Shown here piece by piece: positions 1-8,148 of a stretch of DNA of 31,239 nt. The stretch spans positions 1 to 31,239 of the forward strand of contig DPOH01000080.1 of the NCBI GenBank assembly GCA_003539755.1. The letters run 5' to 3'. The position numbers were made by a program, and so were the translations under genes. Every line of letters starts with the position of its first letter. Positions within the stretch are counted from its first letter, which is position 1. The stretch comes from Clostridium sp. Lineage in GTDB: Bacteria > Bacillota > Clostridia > Clostridiales > Clostridiaceae. The notes under the pieces are model-generated. The model did not search any database and was not told where the DNA came from. It saw nothing but the letters and a program-made list of their open reading frames with translations.

Positions 1-894
1 TTAGATTTAATAGGAAATACACCAATTTTAAAGGTGAATAAGTTAATTAAGGATGAAAATATTGCAGATGTTTATGTGAAATTAGAAAAGTTTAATCCAG
101 GTGGAAGCGTTAAAGATAGAGCTGCACTAGGAATGATAGAAAAAGCAGAAAAAGAAGGATTATTAAAAGAAGGGTCTGTAATTGTAGAACCTACTAGTGG
201 AAATACAGGTATAGCACTTGCTTTTATAGGAAAATTAAAAGGATATAAAGTAATCATAGTAATGCCTGAAACAATGAGTAAAGAAAGAAGAGATTTAATA
301 AAGGCATATGGAGCTGAATTAGTACTAACAGAAGGTGCTAAAGGAATGAAAGGTGCTATTGAAAAAGCATTAGAAATTGGAAGTGGTGATGGATATTTTA
401 TACCACAACAATTTGAAAATATAGCTAACCCAGAAAAACATTATGCTACTACTGCAGAAGAAATATATAAAGATATTCCAGACTTAGATGCATTTGTTGC
501 TGGTGTTGGTACTGGTGGAACAGTAATTGGAATTTCTAAAAATTTAAAAAAGAAAAATTCTAATATTAAAACTATAGCAGTTGAACCAGCAACTTCACCA
601 GTATTAAGTGGAGGAAATCCAGGAGCACATAAAATTCAAGGCATAGGTGCAGGTTTTGTTCCAAGTATTTATGAAAAAGAATTTGTAGATGAAATTGTTA
701 CAGTAGAAGACAAAAACGCATTTGATACAGCTAAAGCTTTTGCAGATAAAGAAGGAGTGTTAGTTGGTATATCAGCAGGAGCTGCAATATATGCAGCAAT
801 TGAAGAAGCTAAAAAGCTTGGAAAAGGCAAAAAGGTTTTAGCAATAGCTCCAGATGGAGGAGAAAAATATATATCTATGGGACTATTTGATTAA
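1..894 (+). CDS. cysK: Cysteine synthase A, O-acetylserine (thiol)-lyase (5' end cut by window)
   Basis: This PLP enzyme makes cysteine from O-acetylserine and sulfide. The reading frame is open from base 1 (LDLIGNTPIL is readable), so the true start lies upstream, probably only a few codons away; the GTG at 34 is an internal valine. The PLP-binding lysine is in NPGGSVKDRAA (codon at 112-114). TSGNTG is the substrate loop, GVGTGGT the glycine-rich phosphate loop, and the C-terminal part carries GISAGAA. Complete CysK proteins are about 300-310 residues, which fits the 297 visible here. cysE follows 41 bases later, so both steps from serine to cysteine are linked. The alternatives, CysM or cystathionine beta-synthase, are less likely given the SGGNPGAHKIQGIGAGF segment typical of CysK. 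Confidence 0.95.
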   Translation, partial: LDLIGNTPILKVNKLIKDENIADVYVKLEKFNPGGSVKDRAALGMIEKAEKEGLLKEGSVIVEPTSGNTGIALAFIGKLKGYKVIIVMPETMSKERRDLIKAYGAELVLTEGAKGMKGAIEKALEIGSGDGYFIPQQFENIANPEKHYATTAEEIYKDIPDLDAFVAGVGTGGTVIGISKNLKKKNSNIKTIAVEPATSPVLSGGNPGAHKIQGIGAGFVPSIYEKEFVDEIVTVEDKNAFDTAKAFADKEGVLVGISAGAAIYAAIEEAKKLGKGKKVLAIAPDGGEKYISMGLFD

Positions 895-935
895 TATAAA
901 TTAGGCTGAATTATACGAGAGGAGAGAATATAGCT

Positions 936-1526
936 GTGTTTAAAAGATTAAATTATGATTTGCAAAGAATATTAAATGAAGATCCAGCAGCTAAAAGTAA
1001 AATAGAAGTATTATTATTATATCCATGCGTTCATGCTTTAATAGCATATAGATGTTCACATTTTCTTTATAAGCATAAATTGTTTTTTTTATCAAGGTTA
1101 GTATCTCAAATATCAAGATTTTTTACAGGTATAGAGATTCATCCGGGAGCAACCATAGGAAAAGGTCTATTTATTGACCATGGAATGGGAGTTGTTATTG
1201 GTGAAACAGCAGAAATTGGTGATGATGTTACTATATATCATGGAGTAACCCTTGGGGGGACAGGAAAACATACAGGAAAGAGGCATCCTACAATAGGAAA
1301 TAATGTTCTTATAGGGACAGGCGCAAAAGTATTAGGTCCAATTAAAGTTGGAGATAATGCAAAAATAGGAGCAAATTCTGTTGTCCTTCATAATGTACCA
1401 GAAGGAGCTACAGCAGTAGGAATTAGAGCAAAAAATATATTGCCAAACAGACCAAAGGCATCTATTATTGAAATAAGAGATATTCAAGGTAGAAAAAGAA
1501 AAATATTTAATGACATGGTTATTTAG
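936..1526 (+). CDS. cysE: Serine O-acetyltransferase, short form
   Basis: It acetylates serine with acetyl-CoA to give O-acetylserine, the substrate of the upstream CysK. The protein has 196 residues, the short EpsC-like form that lacks the long N-terminal helical extension of the enterobacterial enzyme. Residues from about 65 to 170 form a left-handed beta-helix of hexapeptide repeats (IGKGLFIDHG, IGETAEIGDD, IGNNVLIGTGAKVLGPIKVGDNA without a break). The active-site histidines are in FIDHGMG and YHGVTLGGTGKHTGKRHP. The start is GTG, preceded by GAGAGGAGAG at 918-927. It is probably co-transcribed with cysK, and the next gene begins 11 bases after its stop. No T-box or S-box lies between the two cys genes, so any control is upstream of the window. 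Confidence 0.93.
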   Translation: MFKRLNYDLQRILNEDPAAKSKIEVLLLYPCVHALIAYRCSHFLYKHKLFFLSRLVSQISRFFTGIEIHPGATIGKGLFIDHGMGVVIGETAEIGDDVTIYHGVTLGGTGKHTGKRHPTIGNNVLIGTGAKVLGPIKVGDNAKIGANSVVLHNVPEGATAVGIRAKNILPNRPKASIIEIRDIQGRKRKIFNDMVI

Positions 1527-1537
1527 AGGAAAAAAGC

Positions 1538-2512
1538 ATGGGAGTAAAACAAGATATAATAAATTATTGCCTTTCTTTAGGTATAGATTCAGTAGGATTT
1601 ATTAAAGTAAGAAGATTTGACGAGTTAAAAGACTTTTTTAAATATAGAAAAGAAAACAATTTAGAAAACGAGTTTGAGGAAAGTGAATTAGAACTACGTA
1701 TTGATGCAAATAAGTGGTTTGATGGGGGAAAAACTATAATATCTATAGCTTTTCCCTATCTTTATGTGAAGAATAATACTCAAAATGGATTTTCAGTATA
1801 TACAAGAGGAATAGATTATCATTTTGTAGTGAATAAATATTTAAATGAAATTTGTAAGATAATTGAAAGTTATGGTGGAAAAGCAAAGGGATTTGTTGAT
1901 AGTAATTCACTACCTGAAAGATATCTTGCTTATATTTCAGGAGTTGGATTTATTGGAAAAAACAATTTAGTTATAACAGAAAAACATGGTTCATATACTT
2001 TTTTAGCAGAAATCATAACAGATTTAGAAATATATGATGAAGATAAACGAACATTTGATGAAATAGACCTATTTAAAGAATGTGGTGAATGTAGTATATG
2101 TTATGGAGAATGTCCAACTAAAGCTATAAATCAAAAAATGAAAAATTGTAATATATGTCTTTCATATATTACTCAAAAAAAAGAACTTGAAGACTGGGAA
2201 ATCCAAAAGCTTGATGGTAGAATTTTTGGCTGTGACAGCTGTCAGCTTAAGTGCCCTTATAATGAAAAGGCTGAAATTTCAGTTATAGAAGAATTTAAAG
2301 CCATGGATTTTATGAATGAAAATAATGAAGATTTTATAATAAATATGAGTAATAGCGAATTTAAAGATACTTTCAAAAAAACTTCATGTGGCTGGAGAGG
2401 AAAAAATGTATTAAAAAGAAATGCGATGATAAGAAAAGCATTGTATTTGAATAATGATGAAATAGAAAAAATTAAATTTGAATCACCATATTTAAATGAA
2501 TATAGAGATTAA
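1538..2512 (+). CDS. queG: QueG-like epoxyqueuosine reductase (double 4Fe-4S protein)
   Basis: The likely role is cobalamin-dependent reduction of epoxyqueuosine to queuosine in tRNA. An N-terminal domain carries VDSNSLPERYLA and GVGFIGKNNLVI, motifs of the QueG family. It is followed by a bacterioferredoxin-type segment with two cysteine clusters, CGECSICYGECP and, after CNIC, GCDSCQLKCP, which suggests two 4Fe-4S clusters. A short tail with GWRGKNVLKRNA looks like the first HEAT-like helix. At 324 residues it is shorter than QueG proteins of about 380, which continue into more HEAT repeats, so this may be a divergent or trimmed member. A ribosome site (GAGGAAAA) overlaps the cysE end, implying co-transcription. 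The exact substrate is inferred from the family only. Confidence 0.75.
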   Translation: MGVKQDIINYCLSLGIDSVGFIKVRRFDELKDFFKYRKENNLENEFEESELELRIDANKWFDGGKTIISIAFPYLYVKNNTQNGFSVYTRGIDYHFVVNKYLNEICKIIESYGGKAKGFVDSNSLPERYLAYISGVGFIGKNNLVITEKHGSYTFLAEIITDLEIYDEDKRTFDEIDLFKECGECSICYGECPTKAINQKMKNCNICLSYITQKKELEDWEIQKLDGRIFGCDSCQLKCPYNEKAEISVIEEFKAMDFMNENNEDFIINMSNSEFKDTFKKTSCGWRGKNVLKRNAMIRKALYLNNDEIEKIKFESPYLNEYRD

Positions 2513-2540
2513 ATAATTAAAAAATAATAGAAATATTAAG

Positions 2541-2591
2541 TTACTCATATTTTATTGATACATGTATTGTAAAGTGTGAGTAAATATTTTA
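2541..2591 (+). terminator. Hairpin after the cys-queG operon
   Basis: TTACTCATATTTT (2541-2553) pairs with AAAGTGTGAGTAA (2571-2583), counting two G-T pairs. The loop contains the small palindrome ATACATGTAT. Only a weak T stretch follows, so termination may be partial. The remaining bases up to plsC hold the plsC promoter. Confidence 0.45.
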
Positions 2592-2685
2592 CAATTATAT
2601 CATATAGAATACTATGTAAAGATGATAGTGCTGATTACAAGATAAAGTGTTAAAAACGTGATGCGGTCTTGTTAATTGCAATTAA

Positions 2686-2714
2686 ATATAAAAGTATATA
2701 TAATATTATGAGTA
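2686..2714 (+). promoter_or_regulatory. Sigma-A promoter for plsC-nth
   Basis: TTGCAA at 2686-2691 and TATAAT at 2709-2714 are separated by exactly 17 bases. The start codon of plsC is about 70 bases downstream. Confidence 0.65.
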
Positions 2715-2783
2715 ATTTAGATTTCAATAATTATATTACATAATTAATTATAATAAATATTCATTTAAAGGGAGTGGATAAAG

Positions 2784-3488
2784 GTGTTATCTCCAATAGT
2801 AGTGAAGATTTTGAGAATCTTACCAGATGATATGCTTGTGAAATTTGCCAAAAGGCTTACAGATGGATATATAAATAAATATGCTAATTTAACTGTAAAT
2901 GGATTAGAAAATATAGATAAAGTTAAAAAACCAAGAATATTTGTATGTAATCATTTAAGTAATTCAGATGGTATTGTACTAAACAAGATTCTCAAAGAAA
3001 AAAGCGACCCATATTTTATAGCTGGAAAGAAGTTATCTGATGATCCAGTAACAAGAATAGGAACAAAGCTTGTTAAAAATATAACCATTACACCGAATTC
3101 AGCAGATAAAGAGGCAATTACTAAAGTTGTTAGAGCATTAAGAGGTGGCGATGATATATTAATATTTCCAGAAGGAACAAGAAGCAGAACTGGTGCTATG
3201 ATAGAGGGAAAAAAAGGTGTACTATTATTTGCAAGAATGGCAAAGGCGGAAATAATACCTATTGGAATTAGTGGAACTGAAAAACTTCTACCTATAAGTA
3301 AGAACGGAGATATGGGAGGAGAAAAGTGGCATCATTCAGATATAACTATAAATATAGGAAATAAAATTGAATTCCCTGTACGAGAAAAGAGAGAAGATAA
3401 ACACGAATATGAAGATAAATGTATGGATATACTAATGAGAAGCATAGCAAAACTTCTACCTGAAAGTTACAGAGGAGTATATAAATAA
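2784..3488 (+). CDS. plsC: 1-acyl-sn-glycerol-3-phosphate acyltransferase
   Basis: It adds the second acyl chain to lysophosphatidic acid, giving phosphatidic acid for membrane lipids, at the inner face of the membrane. The acyltransferase block is clear: NHLSNSDG is the catalytic H-X4-D motif, and FPEGTRSRTG is the glycerol-phosphate binding motif. PIGISGTEKLLP is the later conserved segment. It is 234 residues, normal for this family. The start is GTG with AAAGGGAGTGG at 2767-2777 at good spacing. Nth follows after 10 bases, so the two are co-transcribed, although their functions are unrelated. A different lysophospholipid acyltransferase specificity cannot be excluded from sequence alone. 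Confidence 0.88.
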   Translation: MLSPIVVKILRILPDDMLVKFAKRLTDGYINKYANLTVNGLENIDKVKKPRIFVCNHLSNSDGIVLNKILKEKSDPYFIAGKKLSDDPVTRIGTKLVKNITITPNSADKEAITKVVRALRGGDDILIFPEGTRSRTGAMIEGKKGVLLFARMAKAEIIPIGISGTEKLLPISKNGDMGGEKWHHSDITINIGNKIEFPVREKREDKHEYEDKCMDILMRSIAKLLPESYRGVYK

Positions 3489-3498
3489 GGAGAAAAAT

Positions 3499-4131
3499 AT
3501 GAAAGCAAGGACAAAGAAAATCGCTGAGATTTTAAAAGAAACGTATCCAGATGCACAATGTGAATTAAATTTTAAAACTCCTTTTCAATTATTAGTAGCA
3601 ACTATATTATCAGCACAAACAACAGATAAAAAGGTTAATGAAGTTACAGAAACTTTATTTAAAGACTATCCAGATGTGGATTCGTTTTTAAAGCTAACTA
3701 ATGATGAATTAGAGGAAAGAATAAAACAAATAGGGTTATATAGAAATAAATCTAAGAATTTAATATTAATGGTGAGACAGCTTAAAGAAAATTTTAATGG
3801 AGAAGTTCCTAAGACTATGGAAGGAATAATGTCTCTTGCAGGAGCAGGAAGAAAAACTGCAAATGTTGTACTTTCAAATGCTTTTGGTATTCCATCAATA
3901 GCTGTAGATACTCATGTTTTTAGAGTATCAAATAGAATAGGACTTGCTGATTCTGGTAATGTCTTAGAAGTAGAAAAACAGCTTCAGAAGGAATTCCCTA
4001 AAAAAGAATGGACTTTAATGCATCATGTATTAATATTTCATGGAAGAAGATGCTGTACTGCTAGAAATCCAAAATGTAGTCAGTGTCCAATAAATGATTT
4101 ATGTAAATACTATAAAACAATTCAAAAATAA
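3499..4131 (+). CDS. nth: Endonuclease III, DNA glycosylase/AP lyase
   Basis: It removes oxidised pyrimidines from DNA and nicks the abasic site. The helix-hairpin-helix reads LAGAGRKTANVV and contains the catalytic lysine; the essential aspartate is in AVDTHVFRVSNR. Four cysteines near the C-terminus (CTARNPKCSQCPINDLC) have the C-X6-C-X2-C-X5-C spacing of the 4Fe-4S cluster loop. The length of 210 residues is typical. The hairpin usually reads LPGVGRKTA; here it is LAGAG, a mild change that keeps the glycines. It is co-transcribed with plsC, with AAGGAGAAA in front of ATG, and a terminator follows 28 bases after the stop. Confidence 0.95.
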   Translation: MKARTKKIAEILKETYPDAQCELNFKTPFQLLVATILSAQTTDKKVNEVTETLFKDYPDVDSFLKLTNDELEERIKQIGLYRNKSKNLILMVRQLKENFNGEVPKTMEGIMSLAGAGRKTANVVLSNAFGIPSIAVDTHVFRVSNRIGLADSGNVLEVEKQLQKEFPKKEWTLMHHVLIFHGRRCCTARNPKCSQCPINDLCKYYKTIQK

Positions 4132-4159
4132 TAATTTTTTATGTATTTGATAAAAATAA

Positions 4160-4203
4160 AACCACGGTTAATAGAATTTAAATTAATCGTGGTTCTTTCA
4201 TTT
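4160..4203 (+). terminator. Terminator after nth
   Basis: AACCACGGTTAAT (4160-4172) pairs with ATTAATCGTGGTT (4182-4194) with one G-T pair. A short, interrupted T stretch follows. Its tail overlaps the putative -35 box of ddl. Confidence 0.75.
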
Positions 4204-4235
4204 ACAGAGTGATTTTATTAATATATAAATATAAT
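4201..4235 (+). promoter_or_regulatory. Probable promoter of ddl
   Basis: TTTACA at 4201-4206 and TATAAA at 4224-4229 have a 17-base spacer. A perfect TATAAT at 4230-4235 is spaced too far from the same -35 box. The site lies directly at the end of the nth terminator. Confidence 0.45.
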
Positions 4236-4269
4236 GAAATGTAGTTTAAGCTTGGAGGTTAGGTAATAA

Positions 4270-5175
4270 ATGAAAGTTGGAGTAATAATGGGCGGTATTT
4301 CATCTGAAAGAGAAATATCATTAAATAGTGGAAGATCAATAGTAGAAAATATTAATAAAGATAAATATGAAGTTGTATCGATTGTAATAGATAAAAAAGA
4401 AGATATTATTAATAAGGTTAAGGATATAGATTTTGCTCTTTTAGCATTACATGGTCAATTTGGTGAGGATGGAACAGTTCAATCAGTACTTCAAACACTT
4501 GGAATACCTTATTCAGGATGTGGTCCATTAAGCAGTGGAATGTGTATGGATAAAGATGTTACTAAATCAATTCTTAAGGCATCAAACATAAGAACTGCAC
4601 CTTGGATTAACTTAACTAAGAATGATCAAATAGATTATGAAAAAATAAATGAATTAGGATATCCTGTAGTTGTAAAACCAACTCATGGAGGATCAAGTGT
4701 TGCTACATTTGTAGTAAAAGAAGAAAAAGAAATTGAAAACTGCATAAAAGAAGCATTTAAATGGGATTCAGAAGTAATGATTGAAAAATTTATTAAGGGT
4801 GATGAAATAACTTGCCCTGTATATGGAGACAAAATGCTTCCTGTAATAGCAATAAAGCCTAAAGCAGAATTCTTTGATTTTGCATCAAAGTATAATGATG
4901 GTGGAGCAGAAGAAGTTGTTGTTGAATTAGAAAAAGAATTACATGAAGAAGTAGAGAGAATGGCATTAGCTACTTATAAAGCTTTAAAGTGTGAAGTTTA
5001 CTCAAGAGTAGATATGATAGTAACTAAAGAAGGAATTCCATATATATTAGAAGTAAATACATTACCAGGAATGACAAAGAACAGCTTAATTCCAAAGAGT
5101 GCTGCAGCTCTTAATATTGGGTTTGCAGAATTAATAGATATGATTATAGAAGATTCAATGAAAGTAACTAGATAA
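4270..5175 (+). CDS. ddl: D-alanine--D-alanine ligase
   Basis: It joins two D-alanines using ATP, giving the dipeptide end of the peptidoglycan precursor. This is an ATP-grasp protein of 301 residues. The N-terminal signature GGISSEREISLNSG, the ATP-binding loop VVKPTHGGSSVATF, and the metal-binding end LEVNTLPGMT followed by SLIPKSA are all present and in the usual order. The final motif is of the D-Ala-D-Ala type rather than that of vancomycin-resistance D-Ala-D-Lac ligases. The ATG is preceded by TTGGAGGTTAGG. It sits alone between two terminators with its own probable promoter, so it is a single-gene unit. No mur gene is adjacent. Confidence 0.95.
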   Translation: MKVGVIMGGISSEREISLNSGRSIVENINKDKYEVVSIVIDKKEDIINKVKDIDFALLALHGQFGEDGTVQSVLQTLGIPYSGCGPLSSGMCMDKDVTKSILKASNIRTAPWINLTKNDQIDYEKINELGYPVVVKPTHGGSSVATFVVKEEKEIENCIKEAFKWDSEVMIEKFIKGDEITCPVYGDKMLPVIAIKPKAEFFDFASKYNDGGAEEVVVELEKELHEEVERMALATYKALKCEVYSRVDMIVTKEGIPYILEVNTLPGMTKNSLIPKSAAALNIGFAELIDMIIEDSMKVTR

Positions 5176-5192
5176 TTTAAGATTTGTTTTAT

Positions 5193-5245
5193 AAAATTAC
5201 TTATAACTTGGAAAGCATATTTCCAGATTATAAGTAATTTTTTTA
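5193..5245 (+). terminator. Strong terminator after ddl
   Basis: AAAATTACTTATAA (5193-5206) pairs with TTATAAGTAATTTT (5228-5241). The loop contains a second stem, TGGAAA/TTTCCA. A run of T follows directly. Confidence 0.9.
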
Positions 5246-5297
5246 TTTATAAATTAATAATTATATGGTAGAAAAGTATTTTTGAGTTGGAGGCATT

Positions 5298-6236
5298 ATG
5301 CAGAATAGAAATGCAAAAAGTCTATTTGGAATAGATATAAATGAATATACACAAAGTGTACAATTCAATATCATAGCAACTAAAGTAGATTTTTTATATT
5401 TAAGATCTTCAGGTTCAGGTTCAGGAAGATTTAGAGTAGATAAAAAATTTTTAAATTATGCAAAACAAGCGAGAAATTATGGAATACCTGTAGGAGCATA
5501 TCACTTTGGAGTACCTTCATATGATCTTACTGATGCGGATAGGCAATGCGATGATTTTATAAGTACACTCCAAAGTGGATTTGGTGAAAAAGATTATGGG
5601 GATTTACTTCCAGTATTAGATATTGAGACACCAGTTGATAAAAGTATTTCAACTAAAACACTTATTGATTGGATAGATAGATTTAGAAAGAGATTTGAAA
5701 AAAAGACAAGAAGAAGACTTATGCTTTATACTGGATTATTTTTTATTGAACTTTATAATAATTTTTATATTAAAGGAAAAGGATATCCGCTAAAAAATAT
5801 GCCTTTATGGATTGCTATGTATACAAATGTTCCTGTAAATCCAAGGATTCCACCAGATATTGGAGGATGGACACGGTGGAGAGTTTGGCAGTATAGTGAA
5901 GGACAAAAAGTTGCAGGTGTCGGAAACCCAGTAGATGCAAATTGGGGACCAGATAATATAGATTTGTTAATCCAACCAGATATAATAAGTGGATTAAAAG
6001 CGAGAATGGAAAAAGGAAGAATATATGTGTCATGGAATAGAAATACTAATATTGATTTACTTGGATATAATATATTCTTAAATAATGAATGGGTAGGAAC
6101 AGTAGATAAAGATAAGACAAGTTATACCATAAAAGAAGTGGGTAAAGTTAATCCAAATAAGTTGTCAGTTACTATAGAAGCATTTGATTATGATGGGGAG
6201 ACTTCAAAAATAAGAGCCAAGGTACAGGTTAGCTAG
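5298..6236 (+). CDS. GH25 muramidase (lysozyme) with C-terminal beta-sandwich-like domain
   Basis: This is a glycoside hydrolase family 25 enzyme, expected to cut the MurNAc-GlcNAc bond of peptidoglycan. Residues 10-225 carry the fold: FGIDINEYTQ at the start with the family aspartate, GIPVGAYHFG, the catalytic D-x-E as LPVLDIETPV, LMLYTGLFF, PLWIAMY and WRVWQYSEGQKVAG. Residues from about 238 to 312 form a small domain (ARMEKGRIYVSWNR, DLLGYNIFLNNEWVGTV) resembling a fibronectin type III fold. I see no signal peptide and no SH3 or LysM repeats, so it is not an obvious secreted autolysin. It could be released on lysis, act in spore or mother-cell turnover, or derive from a prophage endolysin, but no phage genes are nearby. 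TTGGAGG precedes the ATG. Confidence 0.85.
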   Translation: MQNRNAKSLFGIDINEYTQSVQFNIIATKVDFLYLRSSGSGSGRFRVDKKFLNYAKQARNYGIPVGAYHFGVPSYDLTDADRQCDDFISTLQSGFGEKDYGDLLPVLDIETPVDKSISTKTLIDWIDRFRKRFEKKTRRRLMLYTGLFFIELYNNFYIKGKGYPLKNMPLWIAMYTNVPVNPRIPPDIGGWTRWRVWQYSEGQKVAGVGNPVDANWGPDNIDLLIQPDIISGLKARMEKGRIYVSWNRNTNIDLLGYNIFLNNEWVGTVDKDKTSYTIKEVGKVNPNKLSVTIEAFDYDGETSKIRAKVQVS

Positions 6237-6287
6237 AAATTGATAGATTATATGTGATAATCACGCTACCATATATATAGCAGAATA

Positions 6288-6296
6288 TGATATAAT
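6288..6296 (+). promoter_or_regulatory. Extended -10 promoter of the vanW-family gene
   Basis: TGATATAAT is an extended -10 element. No good -35 box lies at the proper distance. It predicts a transcription start near 6303, immediately before a hairpin. Confidence 0.5.
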
Positions 6297-6303
6297 AGTA
6301 ATA

Positions 6304-6341
6304 TTGATGGCAATCTGCAGAGTATTGTAGATTGTCATCAA
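6304..6341 (+). other. Stem-loop at the predicted 5' end of the vanW-family mRNA
   Basis: TTGATGGCAATCT (6304-6316) pairs with AGATTGTCATCAA (6329-6341), with one G-T pair, and the stem can extend inward through weaker pairs. There is no T run after it. Its position one base after the predicted start fits a 5' stabilising structure better than a terminator, although it could be a weak terminator for the GH25 gene. Confidence 0.45.
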
Positions 6342-6397
6342 TTATGTATTAATAAATTTCATATTTTTATAAATTCTTTGGAAGGGGAAGGCAACTA

Positions 6398-7948
6398 GTG
6401 AGAAATAGTGATGAAAAAAAAACTAGGATTTCTAAGAAGAAATCAGCTAGAAAAAAGGGGATATTAATTTCTAGTGCAGCATTAGTAATTGTATTAGCTG
6501 GAATATCAGCTTACTACATATCTGTAAATAATGCTATTGAAAAATGGAATGATAAAATATACCCAGGGGTTACGGTTCAAAACATAGATATTGGAGGCAT
6601 GACTAAAGAAGAGGCGGAAGCACAATTAAAGTCAGAGCTTGTTGGCCCAATAAGCGATAAAAAGCTTAAAATTAATGTACAAGATAAAACATTTGAGTTG
6701 GTTTATTCAGATATAGATCCAGATTACGATGTAGATTCTACAGTTGATGAAGCTTATAATTTTGGGAAGGAATATGGCATAATACATAAATATGCAGCTA
6801 TTAAGGGTAAGGAAAAAGCTGACATAGAAATGAAATTTAGCTATAATGATGATAAACTTAAAGATTTTGAAAAAAATTTAATAAATGAAGTAAGTAAGTC
6901 TCCTAAAAATGCTACTCTTTTCATAAAAGGTGGGAATATTTCAATAGAACCTGAAGTAGATGGTATAACTATTAAGGAAGATCAACTTGATTCAACACTT
7001 AAAGAAGCCATAAATGGAGTAGTGAATTCTGAAGAAACTGTAGTAGTTGAGCCTGAAGTGACAAAAGCGGAGATTACATCAGAAGATTTATCCAAAATAA
7101 ATGGAGTTATGGGATCATTCTCAACAAGTTATGGTACTTCAGCACCAGGAAGATGCAGTAATATAGAATTAGCAACAAAGAAAATTAATGGAACAATTGT
7201 TATGCCTGGAGAAGTATTCAGCTTTAATGAGGTAGTTGGGCCAAGAACAGAAGAAGCAGGATTCAAAGAAGCAGGAACATACGTTGGGAATAAAGTAGAG
7301 CCTGGTATAGGTGGAGGTATATGCCAAGTTTCAACAACTTTATATAGGGCAGTTATGAGAGCTAACATAAGGTCAACAGAAAGAACAAATCATTCTATGT
7401 CTGTTGGATATGCAACACCAGGGTTAGATGCAACAGTTGCATATGGATATTTAGATTATAAATTTAAAAATACATACGATTTCCCAATCTATATTCAAGG
7501 AATAACAGGTGGAAAAGTTGTAACATATAATATATATGGGAATCCAAGTGCATTAAATGGAAAAACTTACGATATGGCAAGTGATATATTAGAAACATTA
7601 CCACCAGAAACAAAGGTTATTGAAGATAATACTTTAGAACAAGGTAAAGAAGTTAACGAAGGTGGAGGAATGACTGGATATAAGACAATTGCATATCAGA
7701 TAACATATGAAAATGGCGTAGAAACTAAGAGAGAAATAGTTTCTAGAGACACTTATGCTAAAGTTGATGTAGTGGTTAAGAAAGGAACTAAACCACTTGC
7801 TCCAGCTAATGATACAACACCTCCTGCTGATGGAAGTACAGCAGCACCAGAAAATACTGCGGCAGGTCCAGTTAATACTAATAATACTAGCACAAACGCT
7901 ACTACAAATACTAGTAATACAGCTGGAAATTCTACTGCTGCAAATTAA
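6398..7948 (+). CDS. VanW-family membrane-anchored cell-wall protein with G5 domain
   Basis: A basic N-terminus (about 20 residues) precedes one membrane segment (residues 22-43), so the rest lies outside the cell. Next comes a peptidoglycan-binding-4 type region starting at YPGVTVQNIDIGGMTKEEA. The VanW domain, about residues 240-370, contains YGTSAPGRCSNIELA, MPGEVFSFNEVVGPRTEEAG, GGGICQVSTTLYRAVM and RTNHSMSVGYA. A G5-like domain (ETLPPETKVIEDNTL to VDVVVKKGTKPL) follows, then a low-complexity tail of about 45 Pro/Ala/Thr/Asn residues. Such YoaR-like proteins are common in clostridia; VanW has no established biochemical role. The start is GTG with GGAAGGGGAAGG. It is a single-gene unit. 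Confidence 0.88.
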   Translation: MRNSDEKKTRISKKKSARKKGILISSAALVIVLAGISAYYISVNNAIEKWNDKIYPGVTVQNIDIGGMTKEEAEAQLKSELVGPISDKKLKINVQDKTFELVYSDIDPDYDVDSTVDEAYNFGKEYGIIHKYAAIKGKEKADIEMKFSYNDDKLKDFEKNLINEVSKSPKNATLFIKGGNISIEPEVDGITIKEDQLDSTLKEAINGVVNSEETVVVEPEVTKAEITSEDLSKINGVMGSFSTSYGTSAPGRCSNIELATKKINGTIVMPGEVFSFNEVVGPRTEEAGFKEAGTYVGNKVEPGIGGGICQVSTTLYRAVMRANIRSTERTNHSMSVGYATPGLDATVAYGYLDYKFKNTYDFPIYIQGITGGKVVTYNIYGNPSALNGKTYDMASDILETLPPETKVIEDNTLEQGKEVNEGGGMTGYKTIAYQITYENGVETKREIVSRDTYAKVDVVVKKGTKPLAPANDTTPPADGSTAAPENTAAGPVNTNNTSTNATTNTSNTAGNSTAAN

Positions 7949-8007
7949 AGAGAACATTGAAATAAATGTACAGATTATTTTATAATACTGGAATAAAGAC
8001 AGATGTA

Positions 8008-8032
8008 AAATAAATAATGTACATTTATTTTT
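8008..8032 (+). terminator. AT-only terminator after the vanW-family gene
   Basis: AAATAAAT (8008-8015) pairs with ATTTATTT (8023-8030) and is followed by TT. A longer alternative pairs AAATAAATGTAC near 7961 with GTACATTTATTT, leaving a large loop. Confidence 0.5.
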
Positions 8033-8069
8033 CTAATAAATTATTATAGGTAAACTGTGAAATGAAATT

Positions 8070-8098
8070 TTGACTTGTAATAAACCATATAGTATAAT
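8070..8098 (+). promoter_or_regulatory. Sigma-A promoter for trmL-degV
   Basis: TTGACT at 8070-8075 and TATAAT at 8093-8098 have a 17-base spacer, close to consensus. Confidence 0.75.
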
Positions 8099-8148
8099 TT
8101 TAAGATAAACTAGAGATTATTAAGAAGAAAATTAAAGAAGGTGAAACT

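Noticed and set aside
7634..7957. 107-codon minus-strand frame rich in Ser, Cys and Ile, opposite the end of the vanW-family gene
   Set aside because: It is the complement of the Thr/Asn/Ala low-complexity tail; composition explains the open frame and no ribosome site or family is visible.
7797..7985. 62-codon plus-strand frame overlapping the vanW-family tail
   Set aside because: Out-of-frame reading of the same low-complexity repeat, with no suitable ribosome site.
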